Assembly: GCF_030440425.1 (NCBI RefSeq)
Contig: NZ_CP098023.1
Span: 4,361,001 to 4,425,000 of the forward strand
DNA: 64,000 bases
Origin: Microbulbifer sp. MI-G
GTDB taxonomy: Bacteria > Pseudomonadota > Gammaproteobacteria > Pseudomonadales > Cellvibrionaceae
Reading direction: 5' to 3'
Shown here: piece by piece, positions 39,353 through 46,621 of the stretch
How the letters are laid out: each line of letters starts with the position of its first letter
Numbering within the stretch: position 1 is the first letter of the stretch
The notes under the pieces: generated by a model
The model's input: the letters and a program-made list of their open reading frames with translations, nothing else
Database searches by the model: none
Told to the model about the DNA's origin: nothing
Position numbers and translations under genes: made by a program

Positions 39353-39757
39353 CTGCTCACTGGTGACCAGCTCTAGTAGCTTTGCATTGTACGCTTGAGC
39401 ATAATACTTATTGTACTCATGACTGCCCATATCAAGTGCAAAGTTCTCAATATGTATCCCCGCGCCACAGATGAGAAAATTTCTTGGTGCAAACTCCTTT
39501 AGTTCCCCCTCCAGTGCTGATTTAGGAATACCTGGCACTGTGTACCCCTCGTCGGGAATAAAGACCTCCACAAACTTCTTGTGATCCTGGCGGTAGTCAG
39601 TGAGCGCTTCCGAGAAACCGCGATTGGCTGACGTGACTGGGTCATTTGCTATCGCAATTAGCTCATTGCTCCGGGTAATTTCAACCCAAACCCAAGCGAT
39701 TACACCTGCCAAAAGAGCCACACCTAAGAAAAAGGTGTTTTTAACGGTTGTAACCAT
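39347..39757 (-). CDS. Cassette gene, membrane-anchored hypothetical protein
   Basis: 136 residues. One N-terminal membrane helix (TFFLGVALLAGVIAWVWVEI), then a soluble domain of about 105 residues outside the membrane. The single cysteine in FLICGAGIHIENF and the motif EYNKYYAQAYNAKLLELV are the only notable features. No family recognised. TAA stop lies in the R' box of the attC on its left. Confidence 0.55.
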   Translation of the reverse strand: MVTTVKNTFFLGVALLAGVIAWVWVEITRSNELIAIANDPVTSANRGFSEALTDYRQDHKKFVEVFIPDEGYTVPGIPKSALEGELKEFAPRNFLICGAGIHIENFALDMGSHEYNKYYAQAYNAKLLELVTSEQS

Positions 39758-39763
39758 ATTGAC

Positions 39764-39845
39764 CCTTAACCCTTACCGCACAGGCGAGCAACTCTGTTGC
39801 AAGCCAAGCCACGAAGTGGCTGATTGTATCTGAGCTTGCTAAATG
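39764..39845 (-). other. Putative attC site
   Basis: CCTTAAC (39764-39770) and GCTAAAT (39839-39845, one mismatch to consensus). It shares GGCGAGCAAC...GTTGCAAG with the attC at 44836-44898, so the two are related. Central hairpin AAGCCACGAAGTGGCT. Confidence 0.55.
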
Positions 39846-40306
39846 TATGGACCATTGTCGATGACCCATGACCTTAGCTCCATGGCACTGCGAACGTTTG
39901 CAGGGAACTTCCATCTATTTAAAGCAAGCTCAGGCAGGTTTTTCTGAGGGTAAGCTACGTGATCCGTTCCGATTCTCAGGACAGTATTGGAGATAGCTAG
40001 AATCCTGTATAAGAATTCAGCAACATTCTGCGTGAACTCTCCATGTTCTATCGCGAATGCTGAGTTTCTATTTTGGGGATTGAGCCCAAAGTCCTGGATA
40101 TTGATGAAACTCCCATCCTTCGTTGGAACGTATCGATACCCGTCCTGTCCTACATGTGTACCACCCAGGAATACTAAATAAGCCCTAAGGTCTTCGGCTT
40201 CCTTCTCAGTCAGTGGAAAGTCAACATGTGAGTAAACGACCTCGCCAGTGAACGGATGAGTTCCTTTTCTCGTTCTTGTCGTGAGATTTAGCGTATGTAT
40301 TTCCAT
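39839..40306 (-). CDS. Cassette gene, hypothetical protein
   Basis: 155 residues, soluble. It starts MEIHTLNLTTRTRKGTHPFT. Contains LTEKEAEDLRAYLVFLGGTH and RYVPTKDGSFINIQDFG. No signal, membrane helix or recognised family. The following 230 bp to the right contain a terminator-like hairpin and no clear gene. Confidence 0.55.
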   Translation of the reverse strand: MEIHTLNLTTRTRKGTHPFTGEVVYSHVDFPLTEKEAEDLRAYLVFLGGTHVGQDGYRYVPTKDGSFINIQDFGLNPQNRNSAFAIEHGEFTQNVAEFLYRILAISNTVLRIGTDHVAYPQKNLPELALNRWKFPANVRSAMELRSWVIDNGPYI

Positions 40307-40464
40307 GCAGATAAGTACATTTAAATACCGGTCACTATGGCCACCATTATCCTGATTACTGACCCGGAATCAATTCTGCGCAACTTACCCACAATCTGCA
40401 TTAGAAACAGTTAGTTATATAGATATGGCACAATCGTACAAAATATGATCACCCTCTCCGGCGT

Positions 40465-40490
40465 AAAAAACCCGGCTCAGTGCCCGGTTT
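40465..40490 (-). terminator. Terminator-like hairpin inside the array
   Basis: On the minus strand, AAACCGGGC actga GCCGGGTTT with one mismatch, followed by a T-run. It may end transcription of the small frame at 40539-40703. Confidence 0.6.
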
Positions 40491-40538
40491 GGGTGGCTGG
40501 ATAAAAGCAGCTAGCGCCGCCCTGCGAAGGGCCCCAGC

Positions 40539-40703
40539 TTATTGCTTGCGCTTATTATTTCCCTGAATGCTGGTAAACAACCCATTATACCTTTTAACCT
40601 GTTTTGGCAGAGTGAGTAATGTATGTAATGCTGACAAAGTAAATACTCCAAACACTATACACCAGCCCAAACCACGACTGATTATATTGCCAAGATAGGC
40701 CAC
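40539..40703 (-). CDS. Small cassette membrane peptide
   Basis: A 54-codon frame from GTG 40703. It has one hydrophobic segment (GWCIVFGVFTLSALHTLLTL) followed by a basic tail (PKQVKRYNGLFTSIQGNNKR). No ribosome binding site is obvious, and it overlaps the end of the HAD-like fragment. It may be a real small gene or part of a rearranged cassette. Confidence 0.35.
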   Translation of the reverse strand: MAYLGNIISRGLGWCIVFGVFTLSALHTLLTLPKQVKRYNGLFTSIQGNNKRKQ

Positions 40704-40771
40704 ACCAACTCAGATTCGTCTGCATGAATCAAAGTTTCGTCTAATTTGAGTATCAGTAACTTTCTTTTCAT
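40682..40771 (-). pseudogene. N-terminal fragment of a HAD-type phosphatase
   Basis: A 29-codon frame beginning MKRKLLILKLDETLIHADE. This is the opening motif I (normally DLDETL) of NIF/CTD-type HAD phosphatases. Motif I itself is altered (first Asp to Lys), and the rest of the domain is gone. Truncated cassette gene. Confidence 0.5.
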
Positions 40772-40784
40772 GTCTGCTCAAAAA

Positions 40785-40853
40785 ATGTAACGTCCCAACC
40801 AGCGAAAATAGGAGCGTAGCGAGTATTTTTCCGTTGTGTTGGTTTGTTAGGGC
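40785..40853 (-). other. attC site (best example)
   Basis: R'' ATGTAAC (40785-40791), L'' CCAAC, central arms AAAATA/TATTTT, L' GTTGG, R' GTTAGGG (40846-40852). All four boxes pair in order with the correct spacing, and the central loop GGAGCGTAGCGAG is typical. It lies 10 bp beyond the trypsin-like gene stop. Confidence 0.85.
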
Positions 40854-40862
40854 AACTTACTG

Positions 40863-41708
40863 TCACTGTACTTCTATAGAAGCACATAGTTCATCCATGT
40901 TTTTAGATTTCATATTGTCCTGGAGAAAAGGATTCTGAGTGGTAATATTTTCTCTCGCCAAATCGTCTTTAGCCGAGATCACTTGTTGTATCCAATCTCT
41001 ATAAGATGAAACCCTGGTGTATAGTTCAGTGACTCCATATTCGCCAACATCATAAAACCATGAATCGGTACGTGAACTGACACCGAGTAATACATATTTA
41101 TCTCCCTCCCTAATATAGGCCGGCCCACCACTGTCACCATTTCCAGAAACCCCTTCCAGCACTTCTCCTTTTGAGCCTTTTTCAAAATTAAAAACGATAT
41201 CGGTATCAGTTACTCTAATTATTTTGTTTTGGGCTTTTCTCAATCTACCGTTATTTTCCTTGTAGCTGATTGTCTGTCCATTTTGACCAGTTCCTGTCCC
41301 ACCTACACCTATGAACCAAGCTACTTTTCCCTTTTCAAAATTATCATCATATAATTCAGCCGGCTTAATATGTGTGACAGGTGAGCTAAGCTTGATTAAG
41401 GCTATGTCGTTCTCTCTTCCCAACTCATATTTAGGGTGAGCATATCGATTTGAAATAGATACTATTTCATTTCCGACATTAATTTTCTGTCCAGGATTCA
41501 TGCAAAACACAGCATGAGCTGCAGTAACAACCCATTCAGGATCAATAAGGGTTCCGTGAACGCCAATGCTGTACAAGGTTGCTAACGGAGGGAAGTCAGA
41601 AGGGACTGCGTAATAACTTTCGTCAGAAACATCATGCCGAATGACAATTGCATCAGCTGCAGATGTAATAAGACTCACTGTTAAAATCAAGAATTGAGAA
41701 ATTTTCAA
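40863..41708 (-). CDS. Trypsin-like S1 serine protease, secreted (cassette gene)
   Basis: 281 residues from TTG 41708. AAGGAG lies 7 nt upstream and the signal peptide (KISQFLILTVSLITSAADA) starts there, so TTG is preferred over the longer ATG frame that reads through an attC site. The catalytic triad is complete: WVVTAAHAVF (His), ENDIALIKLSSPV (Asp), GNGDSGGPAYI (Ser). A C-terminal extension follows the protease fold. S1 proteases are unusual cargo for cassettes. Substrate unknown. Confidence 0.85.
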   Translation of the reverse strand: MKISQFLILTVSLITSAADAIVIRHDVSDESYYAVPSDFPPLATLYSIGVHGTLIDPEWVVTAAHAVFCMNPGQKINVGNEIVSISNRYAHPKYELGRENDIALIKLSSPVTHIKPAELYDDNFEKGKVAWFIGVGGTGTGQNGQTISYKENNGRLRKAQNKIIRVTDTDIVFNFEKGSKGEVLEGVSGNGDSGGPAYIREGDKYVLLGVSSRTDSWFYDVGEYGVTELYTRVSSYRDWIQQVISAKDDLARENITTQNPFLQDNMKSKNMDELCASIEVQ

Positions 41709-41729
41709 ATGAAACTCCTTCTCTAGGTG

Positions 41730-41848
41730 CTCTAACTCCCACAACAGGGGGGCGGATAATGCCATGCATTTTTTGTACAAAATGGGAGCATATCGACCGC
41801 ACAAAACATGCACAGCGTTGACCGTCCCTTTGCTTGTGTTTGTTATGA
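41730..41848 (-). other. Putative attC site
   Basis: CTCTAAC (41730-41736) and GTTATGA (41842-41848), with L'' CACAA and L' TTGTG pairing exactly at 3-bp spacing from each R box. About 119 bp, VCR-like. The R' box contains the stop codon of the gene to its right. Confidence 0.7.
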
Positions 41849-42271
41849 ACATACCTGCTCATCGGTAATCATATGCGACGCATACCCCGTACTCCTAATT
41901 GATATACTTCCACGAAGAACGCAATCTGGGTAACCATAATCGAACCTTGCAGTAAAAATTACATCAGTGACGGTAAACCCTTCATCAATATGACTAGTTG
42001 ACAGTGAAAAACTGGAGGGATTAATGCCTTTGAAATTCTCTAAAACGCTGGATGGTATCTGAATTTTCTTACCATTAAGAACGAACACCATCTCTTTAAT
42101 ATTGTCGTCTCTCTTCGAAAATTCAGACTTTAGGTGAAGATCAAGCTCTAGCATACCAAGATTCATCGGGAGTAATTTTTCATAACTCATTTTATCCCAC
42201 CACCAATACTCATCTTGCGACGCAAATACTGATATCGAGATAAACAGGAAAATTAAAGCGAGTGTTTTCAT
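41843..42271 (-). CDS. Cassette gene, secreted hypothetical protein
   Basis: 142 residues: signal peptide MKTLALIFLFISISVFASQ, then a mature domain with DEYWWWDKMSYEKLLPM and two cysteines (PDCVLRGS, EQVCS). No family recognised. ATG 42271 is preferred; the longer frame upstream is translation through the neighbouring attC. Confidence 0.6.
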   Translation of the reverse strand: MKTLALIFLFISISVFASQDEYWWWDKMSYEKLLPMNLGMLELDLHLKSEFSKRDDNIKEMVFVLNGKKIQIPSSVLENFKGINPSSFSLSTSHIDEGFTVTDVIFTARFDYGYPDCVLRGSISIRSTGYASHMITDEQVCS

Positions 42272-42295
42272 TGGTGCTTTCAGCTCAAAACATCT

Positions 42296-42377
42296 CAATA
42301 ACCCGCAGCTGACACGTAGCGAATCGGAGTATAAGCTGTTGAGCGCCGAAGGCGCGAAGTTGATTGATTTGTTAGGC
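42296..42377 (-). other. Putative attC site
   Basis: CAATAAC (42296-42302) and GTTAGGC (42371-42377), with imperfect inner arms (CAGCT / AGTTG) and a central GAGCGCCGAAGGCGCG hairpin. R' contains the stop codon of the decayed gene to its right. Confidence 0.65.
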
Positions 42378-42730
42378 TTCTTCATCGCAAGGAATTAAAA
42401 ATTTAGGACTTACACCAGGAAAATTCTCAGAGCCTCCTTCAAACCAATATGGCTTGTGGTGCACATAACTAAACAATGGCAACTCTACCTAAAAATCTTG
42501 CCCATTGATTGAGATTACTCCTCGAACAACCCAGAATCTTCCAACAGTACCCCAACCATGGTGTACAAGTTTTGTGAAGTAGAATTCTGTCTCCACTTCT
42601 ACTGGAAATAGCATCGTACGTTGTTTTCAAAAGCCAGCCGGTCAAACTTTAGTTTATCAAAGGTTCTCTTATTTTGAAGATAACTTGCCCAGTCATTAGG
42701 AAAGCCACCTAACCCCTGTGCTTGGATGTT
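42372..42730 (-). pseudogene. Decayed cassette gene cut off by the IS3 element
   Basis: Three successive frames read as one protein after two shifts: QGLGGFPNDWASYLQNKRTF, then VEVETEFYFTKLVHHGWGTV, then FEGGSENFPGVSPKFLIPC. It ends in a TAA within the attC R' box. The 5' end is missing at the IS left end. No family recognised. Confidence 0.55.
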
Positions 42731-42757
42731 TGATCTGCTACCACTTTCGTGGACACT

Positions 42758-43564
42758 TTATGCCGCCATTTTTTCATACTCTAACGGCGATTGGTAGCCG
42801 AGACTGGAGTGAATCCGCTCTCGATTATAGAACTCGATATACTCGATGATATGGGCCACCGCGTCGATTTCATTTTCAAATAAACGCTGGTGAACGAGCT
42901 CTGTCTTCATACTATGGAAAAAAGATTCCACAATAGCATTATCCAGTGGATTCCCCTTTCGATTCATGCTTCTTCTCATACCCGCTGACTCAACAAGCTC
43001 TCGGTACTCATGTGCCGCGTACTCGATCCCCTGATCGGAATGGAATATACATCCTGCTTGTGGACGCTGACGCGCCAGAGCCATCTTAAGTGCGCTTTTC
43101 GTCAGCTCGCTATTCCGTTTTCGGCTGAATGACCAGCCGACGACTGATCTTGTGTATAGATCGATTACCACCGCGTGATATAGCCATCCAGCCACAGTCT
43201 TTATATAGGTAAAGTCACCAGCCCACTGAGTACCAACAGAAACAGCTGGATCCTCACCACCAAGCTGATTTCCCGTGGCAGAGTAAAATTTATGCTTACC
43301 AGGGTTCCAGGTATAAAGCCCTCTGCTAGAAGCCTTTATCCCAACCGTCTTCATAAGTCGGGATACACGCCTGACGCTACAGGATAAGCCGCTACGCTTT
43401 GGCTGCTGGTGCACTCGACGTGCTCCGTAAGCCTTTCTGAATCCTTGGTGTAGCTCCACAATAGCGTCCGTAAGGAGGCGATCGTGCTTACGCCGTTCAC
43501 TCTCTTCACGATTGCGCCAAGCGTAGAAACCGCTCTTAGACACACTCAGCAGACTACACAACAT
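42758..43564 (-). CDS. IS3-family transposase OrfB (DDE integrase core)
   Basis: 268 residues from the first ATG, with the rve core: WAGDFTYIKTVAGWLYHAVV (first Asp), IFHSDQGIEYAAHEYR (second Asp) and NAIVESFFHSMKTELVHQ (Glu). In intact elements OrfB is made by a -1 frameshift from OrfA at an A-rich slip (GGAAAAAGTAA near 43615). The OrfB frame itself is intact and opens upstream to that point. Confidence 0.92.
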   Translation of the reverse strand: MLCSLLSVSKSGFYAWRNREESERRKHDRLLTDAIVELHQGFRKAYGARRVHQQPKRSGLSCSVRRVSRLMKTVGIKASSRGLYTWNPGKHKFYSATGNQLGGEDPAVSVGTQWAGDFTYIKTVAGWLYHAVVIDLYTRSVVGWSFSRKRNSELTKSALKMALARQRPQAGCIFHSDQGIEYAAHEYRELVESAGMRRSMNRKGNPLDNAIVESFFHSMKTELVHQRLFENEIDAVAHIIEYIEFYNRERIHSSLGYQSPLEYEKMAA

Positions 43565-43611
43565 TCTAACGTCACGTCCCTTGTGGTTCTTCTCAACCAG
43601 CTCGAAGAGCT

Positions 43612-43980
43612 TTACTTTTTCCGTTGGAAGAACCGCTCGGCCTTTTTTAGCAAATCAATCTCATCGTTCCGATTGGCCAGCTCTCGTTCAAGCTTCTTGA
43701 TCTTCTTTTCCGCAACAGCGAGCTTGTCTTCGGCTTCGCGAACAGGATCTGTTCTACCAGGTCGGCGCTTAAGCGATAGTTTAGATGGCTTCATATATTT
43801 ATTTTCCTTCAGCTCTCCTCGGCGGTGCTCCATCTACCATCGATATAGCATCACAGAATGTATGCCGAGGGATTCTGCCACATCCTTTGACCTAACGTCA
43901 GGATGATTGGCCAACTTAACGGCTTGAAGCTTGTAAGCCAAAGTGTAACGGTCGTAGTTTCTCTTTTTTGTTTGCCCCAT
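43612..43980 (-). pseudogene. IS3-family OrfA with an in-frame amber stop
   Basis: Starts at ATG 43980 (MGQTKKRNYDRYTLAYKLQA) with the helix-turn-helix KDVAESLGIHSVMLYRW. A TAG stop (43834-43836) follows, directly before MEHRRGELKENKYMK, where a lysine or similar codon is expected. The distal part carries the leucine-zipper-like helix (EDKLAVAEKKIKKLERELAN). The element is therefore probably unable to make full OrfAB without suppression. Confidence 0.85.
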
Positions 43981-44034
43981 TCTGATCCTCCTTCATGAAC
44001 AGTAAATACCGTCCACGAAAGTGGTTACAGATCA

Positions 44035-44086
44035 CCGAGCGAAGCGAAGGTCCAGCCGAAGGCGAACATGCTTAACCTTGTTAGGG
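44035..44086 (-). other. attC site truncated by the IS3 element
   Basis: R' GTTAGGG (44080-44086) and part of the inner hairpin remain. The R'' half and the start of the next cassette gene are missing at the IS right end. R' lies 4 bp from the SUKH gene stop. Confidence 0.6.
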
Positions 44087-44089
44087 CTT

Positions 44090-44815
44090 TCACCACTCAA
44101 CCTCTGTTAGTTTGGCCATAAAGTCATTAAAGGAATTTGCCACTGGAACAAATCTATTTCTCAACAGTTCGAATTCGCAATCTTCAGGCAAACTTTCTAA
44201 ACTGTTTATGACTTGATAGGGTTCAAATTCAGACAATTCATTTGTTTTCTTTATTTGGCTTCGATCAAAGCCATATTTTTCTAGGGTATTTAACAGTTTC
44301 TGTTCGTAGTAACAGTGACCAAACTTTTCCAGCATAAATTTACGACCGAATATCGAATACATATAGCCGTCATAATAGTAATAGACCTGACCAAAATCTC
44401 TTTGGTCTGTGGATATTGCAAAGAGACTACCAGATGATTCTTCCTCGTATGCGAAAGACATCATATTGTCAGGAAGAATATCAAAATTTTCTTTAGAGTT
44501 TTCATTAGAGGCAAACAGCTCTGGCCAGTTTGTATTTGAAGGTTCATTACCGTCAAAACGGTCATACCAAACGCCAAAAATGCCTGCCACATCTGCCTTT
44601 TCTATGAATGGCAAATCAATTTTAAGCTGTATTCCGATTTCCAATTCGTCATCATTAGGCGAAAATATACAGCCGTTTGTTTCTTGCAGAAAATCGCCAT
44701 ATTCACTTGGAAATTTATTGTATCCAAATCTTTCTTTAAGGCGATTACTAACGTCCAAAATATCATCTGGAGTTAACGAAGGAAATTGAGGTATAACCTC
44801 TATATTCTTGAACAT
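44090..44815 (-). CDS. SMI1/KNR4 (SUKH) domain protein
   Basis: 241 residues. The N-terminal SUKH pattern is clear: DVSNRLKERFGYNKFPSEYG, DFLQETNGCIF, ELEIGIQLKIDLPFI and a later PDNMMSFAYEEESSGSLFAI. SUKH proteins are the largest family of immunity proteins against polymorphic toxins, though many members stand alone. No toxin gene is adjacent. Cassette gene with the attC at 44035 on its left. Confidence 0.82.
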   Translation of the reverse strand: MFKNIEVIPQFPSLTPDDILDVSNRLKERFGYNKFPSEYGDFLQETNGCIFSPNDDELEIGIQLKIDLPFIEKADVAGIFGVWYDRFDGNEPSNTNWPELFASNENSKENFDILPDNMMSFAYEEESSGSLFAISTDQRDFGQVYYYYDGYMYSIFGRKFMLEKFGHCYYEQKLLNTLEKYGFDRSQIKKTNELSEFEPYQVINSLESLPEDCEFELLRNRFVPVANSFNDFMAKLTEVEW

Positions 44816-44835
44816 GTTTAGATTTCTTTAAAGTG

Positions 44836-44898
44836 TCCTAACGCCCGCAGCAAAGGCGAGCAACTTGTTGCAAGTACTGTTGCTTGCGCTTGTTAGCC
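44836..44898 (-). other. attC site
   Basis: TCCTAAC (44836-44842) and GTTAGCC (44892-44898), 63 bp. Inner arms GCAGCAA and TTGCTTGC pair with one bulge, and a central CAACTTGTTG hairpin is present. The R' box contains the stop of the DUF2262 gene. Confidence 0.78.
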
Positions 44899-45735
44899 TG
44901 AGATACCTGCTTCACTAAGGCCATCAGTTAGTGAACCAGAAATTACAATCGAATGCCCCAAGAACATGTCACCATCATCATGACAAAACTCGAATTTTCC
45001 ATCAGGATAAACAGTAATAAATAGCAACTCCATCGAATTAATAAAATCTGACGCAGTAAATTCCTTTTGCCCTTCAAGCCAATTCTCATTCATTACTTCA
45101 AGGAGTTCAGAAACTGCATAGTCCGCAATTTTCTTAGACCAATCACCAGATTGGCTATACAGAGCCTCTATAGTTTTTAGACTACTACTGATAGAACCAT
45201 CTTCTTCATCTACAGAGACCGAAAGTTCTACTGGCTCTCCCTGCCAATTTATTCTGCCTTCAAAACAATCTAACGACCTATCAAGCACTAAGACACCAAA
45301 CTCCGGGTGGGTAACTTCTACTGGCTCTTTATATTTTTCTAGTGCTGCTTTAAGTTCAATGTCATCCGGGGTATCTAAAATGGATAATAGTTGTGCTCTA
45401 GCATCACCGAACGGACTCTCTTTTGAGAGCTTAACTTTAAATTGCACCAAGGATTCTCGCTCAACGTGATCTTGAATAAGTTTTAACTCGTTGTAAGTAA
45501 GTTCATTCGAAAAAATGAGAGGTGAATTGTTTATTTTTTTTCCAAGCTCTTTCCAGGCTATTAGAGATAGTTTCAATGACCAGTATTCATCTCCCGGAAC
45601 TTTGCCTGCTCCTCGCTTATTACCTACTGCACCACGAGCTCCAACAACACCTGTTATTATTGTTTCTGGCAGCTCAGCGAATTCTCTATGAAGTTTTTCC
45701 TTTTTAATAGAGGTATCTTCAAACATATCTTCCAT
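44893..45735 (-). CDS. DUF2262 domain protein (cassette gene)
   Basis: 280 residues, acidic. The C-terminal half fits DUF2262: PEFGVLVLDRSLDCFEGRIN, WQGEPVELSVSVDEEDG, and near the end SMELLFITVYPDGKFEFCHD, DGDMFLGHSIVISG. The N-terminal ~120 residues form a separate region. DUF2262 proteins occur near immunity-type genes, but their function is not established. Its start lies 5 bp from the stop of a truncated frame, so the two once formed a pair. Confidence 0.72.
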   Translation of the reverse strand: MEDMFEDTSIKKEKLHREFAELPETIITGVVGARGAVGNKRGAGKVPGDEYWSLKLSLIAWKELGKKINNSPLIFSNELTYNELKLIQDHVERESLVQFKVKLSKESPFGDARAQLLSILDTPDDIELKAALEKYKEPVEVTHPEFGVLVLDRSLDCFEGRINWQGEPVELSVSVDEEDGSISSSLKTIEALYSQSGDWSKKIADYAVSELLEVMNENWLEGQKEFTASDFINSMELLFITVYPDGKFEFCHDDGDMFLGHSIVISGSLTDGLSEAGISG

Positions 45736-45740
45736 CTACC

Positions 45741-45968
45741 TCATTCCCCAATAAGGCTAACCTTTATATACCGATCGCCATAACCAGTACTTCCTTGATC
45801 AGTATTTCTGGATTCTTTTTGTGCCAAAATTTCAAAACCCCAATTGTAATCAATTAGATAAAATAATTTCGCACTATCAAACCACCTGAAATCATAATCA
45901 CTGCAACCATTATCCCAAAAATCACCAATAAATGTAACCCTCCGGATTTCTTCAATTTTCAGGAGAAG
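45741..45968 (-). pseudogene. 5'-truncated gene upstream of the DUF2262 gene
   Basis: About 72 codons from EEIRRVTFIGDFWDNGCSDY to STGYGDRYIKVSLIGE, ending 5 bp before the DUF2262 ATG. No start codon remains and an in-frame stop precedes it. The protein is aromatic-rich; no family recognised. It marks the right-hand edge of the cassette array. Confidence 0.5.
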
Positions 45969-46108
45969 TTACCACTCTCTCAAAAATACCGCTCGGGTTG
46001 ATCAAATTGTCCTTTCGCACTCGGTTAAAGCATCGGTAGAGTCAAAGCTATTAATTACAGGTTTCTCTCAATGGATGCTAATCCCAATCCTGTTCCTCTG
46101 TATTCTTT

Positions 46109-46477
46109 TCACTTTATGGATCTTTTGCAGACCTGAAAACTTTCCGTGTCACTAAAGTACGGATTGGACAGAACACAAGGCTCCAGCCTGGTGTCCTTAT
46201 CCACTGTAACAAATTTCGCTGTGCGCGATTTATCGGATAAACATATCGCCAACCCCCGCGCTAATAATAAGTTAAGTGGGTGAATGGCCCCTCTCAGATC
46301 CTCTACAAACCCGCGGCTCAGTGCAAAGCCAGTGTCACGTTTTTTGTGTTCCAGTGCTGGAAGCCATAGCCCGCAGCAAGAGAAATAACCTTCACAGTGA
46401 AGCAAGCGGATTCGCTGCGGGCCTGGTGCCAGGCTGCCAGTCAATGCCGGTAAACGCCAGAGGGAGAGCGCTGGCAT
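46109..46477 (-). CDS. Unrecognised open frame, doubtful
   Basis: 122 codons. The C-terminal ~75 residues look protein-like (GFALSRGFVEDLRGAIHPLN, KSRTAKFVTVDKDTRL), while the N-terminal part is low-quality and overlaps a palindrome. It may be the remnant of a longer gene. The flanks (45969-46108 and 46478-46621) show no other gene. Confidence 0.25.
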   Translation of the reverse strand: MPALSLWRLPALTGSLAPGPQRIRLLHCEGYFSCCGLWLPALEHKKRDTGFALSRGFVEDLRGAIHPLNLLLARGLAICLSDKSRTAKFVTVDKDTRLEPCVLSNPYFSDTESFQVCKRSIK

Positions 46478-46483
46478 TACCGG
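46447..46483. repeat. Long imperfect palindrome
   Basis: CCGGTAAACGCCAG and CTGGCATTACCGG around a 10-nt centre. It has no T-run, so it is not a classic terminator. It lies about 140 bp downstream of csrA. Confidence 0.5.
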
Positions 46484-46621
46484 TATATTTCACACATCGG
46501 AATTTTGGAAAACAAATCACTGAAAGACGGTATGGGGTATGCGTATTGGGCATTCTCAAGCAATACGCAGCGGCGGCTACACAGTATTGTTGACAGGCTC
46601 CCCCACTGGGCGGCCGGTTTC

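Larger units (their letters stand above)
42731..44034 (-). mobile_element. IS3-family insertion sequence
   Basis: About 1.3 kb bounded by 24-bp inverted repeats (TGATCTG..ACCACTTTCGTGGAC at 42731-42754, and its complement at 44011-44034) with two mismatches. The ends are 5'-TG...CA-3', as in IS3. It encodes OrfA and OrfB on the minus strand. No 3-4 bp target duplication is visible (GTT on the left, CCG on the right), which fits a later deletion next to one end. Confidence 0.88.
36640..45743 (-). mobile_element. Integrase-less attC cassette array (CALIN-type)
   Basis: About 9.1 kb, AT-richer than the flanks, holding around a dozen short genes all on the minus strand. They are separated by 55-120 bp imperfect palindromes that start RYYYAAC and end GTTRRRY, the attC hallmarks. 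In at least five cassettes the TAA stop lies within the R' box. No integron integrase or attI is present anywhere in the window. Several members are decayed, and one IS3 element has inserted. All attC calls were made by eye; a covariance-model search would set the exact number. Confidence 0.75.

Noticed and set aside
41709..41852. Longer ATG-started version of the trypsin-like protease
   Set aside because: The extension would translate the attC-like site at 41730-41848; the TTG at 41708 has a strong ribosome binding site and begins the signal peptide.
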